Below, piece after piece: positions 56,100-57,563 of a stretch of 57,563 nt of DNA. Source of the DNA: Cognatundibacterium crateris (GTDB lineage Bacteria > Pseudomonadota > Gammaproteobacteria > Burkholderiales > Burkholderiaceae_D). Every line of letters starts with the position of its first letter. Position 1 is the stretch's first letter. The stretch is taken from positions 632-58,194 of the forward strand of contig NZ_JAABOS010000014.1 of assembly GCF_010078235.1 (NCBI RefSeq), given 5' to 3'. The notes beneath the pieces are model-generated. The model was not told where the DNA came from, did no database searches, and saw only the letters and a program-made list of their open reading frames with translations. Made by a program: the position numbers and the translations under genes.

Positions 56100-57347
56100 T
56101 TATTTCTGACCTGCGTACAATACCCAGTAACGTGCCAGGTCTGCCACACCATCTTTACCCTGAACAGATTTCAGCGTTTTAATCGCTTCAGATTTTTTAC
56201 CTGACTGTAACAGAGCGATACCCAGGTGCAGTTTGGCATCTTCAGGATGCTTGAGGCCGCCCTTCTTGATACCCTCTTCCATCAACGCAATACCTTGCGG
56301 AGCCTTACCGGACGTAGCAGCAGCGAAGCCCAGATTGACCAGCGCGTTACCGTCTTTAGCCTGCTTAGCATCCGCTTCTGCAGTCGCAGCAGCTTTACCG
56401 GCTTCATCCACGGCTTTAGCGGCCATATCACGCAGACGCTTATGACGCTCAGCATCGTTGCCCGCACCTAAAGCACCAGCTTTATAGCCTGCATCAATGA
56501 TCTTGGTCGCTTCACCCGGATAACCAGCCTGAATCGCCATCAGCGAAGAATCCATATAGTCAGATGTTTTGCTAACCTGACCCAGCGCCAGTTTCAAACG
56601 ATACAGATCGAGTTTCAAACGTTCGGAATAGCCTGGCTTACGCTCTACGTTATTCAGCAGATTCACCCAGTATTCTTTTTTACCGTGATACGCAACCAGC
56701 TTTTCCAGCGCAGTCGTGTAGCCCGCCATGTCTTTTTGCTTCAATGCCGCATTCGCATAAAACTCCAGATTAGACAGGCTTGGTGTACGGCCAGCTTTTT
56801 CATCTGCAGCCAGATCGTTCATCACTTCCTTCATCGCTTTCGCGCTGTCGCCACCCTGATTCATCGCTTGAATCATGTATGGACGCAGGGAAGGATCAGT
56901 ACCGCCATCAGCGTAGTAACGGCTATACCATTGTGATGCTTTGGCATAGTTACCGGCTTTGAAATACGCATTTGCCAGTACCTGTATCATCTGCAACTGA
57001 TCTTTCGACGGCAGCTTACCGGCAGAGATGATCGTTTCAGCAGAGCGGATCACTGTGTCGTTATCATTGGCAGCCGAAGCAATCGACAAGCGCATACGCT
57101 CGATCGTGAAATTTTCATTCACAGTCTTACCACCGACACTGTCAGCTTCGTGGATTTTAGCCAGCGCGTCTTTGTACTTCTTCGCTTTATATAACTCACC
57201 TGCAGCCTGAACGATACGACCGATCTCCGGACGCATTGCTTCCTGAGCATACGCAGTGTTTGCAGCGATATTGGTTAATTCTGGCGCGGCAGCAAAGCCG
57301 ATCGCTGCAAACAATACAGCGATACGAGACAAGCGAAGTTGCATCAT
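56100..57347 (-). CDS. Exported TPR-like protein
   Basis: This 415-residue protein has a signal peptide (MMQLRLSRIAVLFAAIGFAAA, cleavage near AYA-QE). The rest is helical, with tetratricopeptide-like pairs: LYKAKKYKDALAKIHEADS, LANAYFKAGNYAKASQWYSRYY, LGIALLQSGKKSEAIKTLKSV. It probably mediates protein contacts in the periplasm. I do not know a specific function. GAGAG precedes ATG 57347. It may share a transcript with the gene at the right edge, but a hairpin at 57443-57467 suggests separate units. Confidence 0.85.
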   Translation of the reverse strand: MMQLRLSRIAVLFAAIGFAAAPELTNIAANTAYAQEAMRPEIGRIVQAAGELYKAKKYKDALAKIHEADSVGGKTVNENFTIERMRLSIASAANDNDTVIRSAETIISAGKLPSKDQLQMIQVLANAYFKAGNYAKASQWYSRYYADGGTDPSLRPYMIQAMNQGGDSAKAMKEVMNDLAADEKAGRTPSLSNLEFYANAALKQKDMAGYTTALEKLVAYHGKKEYWVNLLNNVERKPGYSERLKLDLYRLKLALGQVSKTSDYMDSSLMAIQAGYPGEATKIIDAGYKAGALGAGNDAERHKRLRDMAAKAVDEAGKAAATAEADAKQAKDGNALVNLGFAAATSGKAPQGIALMEEGIKKGGLKHPEDAKLHLGIALLQSGKKSEAIKTLKSVQGKDGVADLARYWVLYAGQK

Positions 57348-57439
57348 ATGTTGATCTCTCAATCAATAAAATAAATAATCTATGAAATCAGTAGCCACTC
57401 AGACATGATCCGATTCTTCCTGATTCCAGCAAATACGAA

Positions 57440-57467
57440 AAACGGCAGGGACTAGCCTGCCGATTTT
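57440..57467 (-). terminator. Terminator for a gene beyond the right edge
   Basis: A 7-bp stem (57443-57449 with 57456-57462) is followed on the minus strand by TTTTTC. It would end the minus-strand transcript entering from the right. Confidence 0.7.
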
Positions 57468-57533
57468 CAATCATACATCAAGTACAGCGCGATGACGTGT
57501 ATAACTTGCATGAATTATGCAGTCCACACAGCC

Positions 57534-57563
57534 TTACTTCATAAACTGCTCATTCCCAACCAT
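57534..57563 (-). CDS. Possible C-terminal fragment of a gene cut by the window edge
   Basis: Reading leftward from the last base gives MVGNEQFMK followed by TAA at 57534-57536, with a terminator 70 bases downstream. That pattern fits the end of a larger minus-strand gene, but nine residues are too few to be sure or to name it. Confidence 0.35.
   Translation of the reverse strand: MVGNEQFMK

Overview
The window reads as chromosomal DNA of a betaproteobacterium of order Burkholderiales, most likely family Oxalobacteraceae (Undibacterium- or Herminiimonas-like). The assignment rests on the protein families and gene orders: a 416-residue aspartokinase beside tRNA-Ser(GCT), a CysB-type regulator, prpB-prpC-acnD-prpF under a sigma-54 activator, and gcvT-gcvH-gcvP behind a tandem glycine riboswitch. 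It is an inference, because no rRNA or other species marker is present. Most genes are ordinary core or metabolic genes. I see no prophage, CRISPR array or complete insertion sequence.

Layout. 1-330: unassigned left edge with a direct repeat, then tRNA-Ser and its terminator. 445-6533: aspartokinase, a possible small protein, a DUF1415 protein, malate synthase A, a haloacid dehalogenase and a divergent LysR regulator. 6643-9668: a methyl-accepting chemotaxis protein, a cold-shock protein and a hotdog thioesterase. 9804-14150: a small exported protein coupled to a CapA-like protein, a ferredoxin, a zinc-ribbon protein, an SCP2 protein, a methyltransferase and CysB. 14387-20989: a patatin-barrel autotransporter, an FAH-family hydrolase, a DUF885 peptidase and an HDOD protein. 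21072-21674: an orphan protein that resembles a shortened phage gpD/VgrG hub.

21795-32341 is a propionate (2-methylcitrate cycle) locus. PrpE activates propionate. PrpC, AcnD, PrpF and PrpB turn propionyl-CoA plus oxaloacetate into pyruvate plus succinate. The operon also holds a GNAT acetyltransferase between prpC and acnD. PrpR is divergent, and the gap between prpB and prpR holds a textbook -24/-12 promoter and a symmetric array of GTTTCA/TGAAAC half-sites.

32449-34420 is a coupled three-gene signalling unit: a CheY-like receiver, a CheC-like phosphatase and a diguanylate cyclase. 34565-37968 is a PhnD-PhnC-PhnE-PhnE-type ABC importer whose substrate may be selenate or another oxyanion rather than phosphonate. 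37993-38973 is a ZIP metal transporter with a Fur-box-like palindrome over its ribosome binding site.

39091-45139 carries a secreted alpha/beta-hydrolase-like protein whose gene overlaps that of a membrane-anchored partner, then a Blc lipocalin, an MscS channel and a secreted HExxH peptidase of AT-richer composition. 45284-50165 is the glycine-cleavage operon with its riboswitch. 50435-57347 holds a lipoprotein built from six degenerate 45-50-residue repeats, an ABC exporter, a VOC protein, an MltD-type transglycosylase and an exported TPR-like protein. The last 30 bases may be the C-terminus of one more gene.

The items most worth following are the prp regulatory array with the embedded acetyltransferase, the overlapping hydrolase/anchor pair, the repeat lipoprotein, the CheY-CheC-GGDEF unit, the orphan gpD-like protein and the palindrome over the ZIP gene. 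None is proven to be a new system. All coordinates and motifs come from reading the sequence, with no database search.
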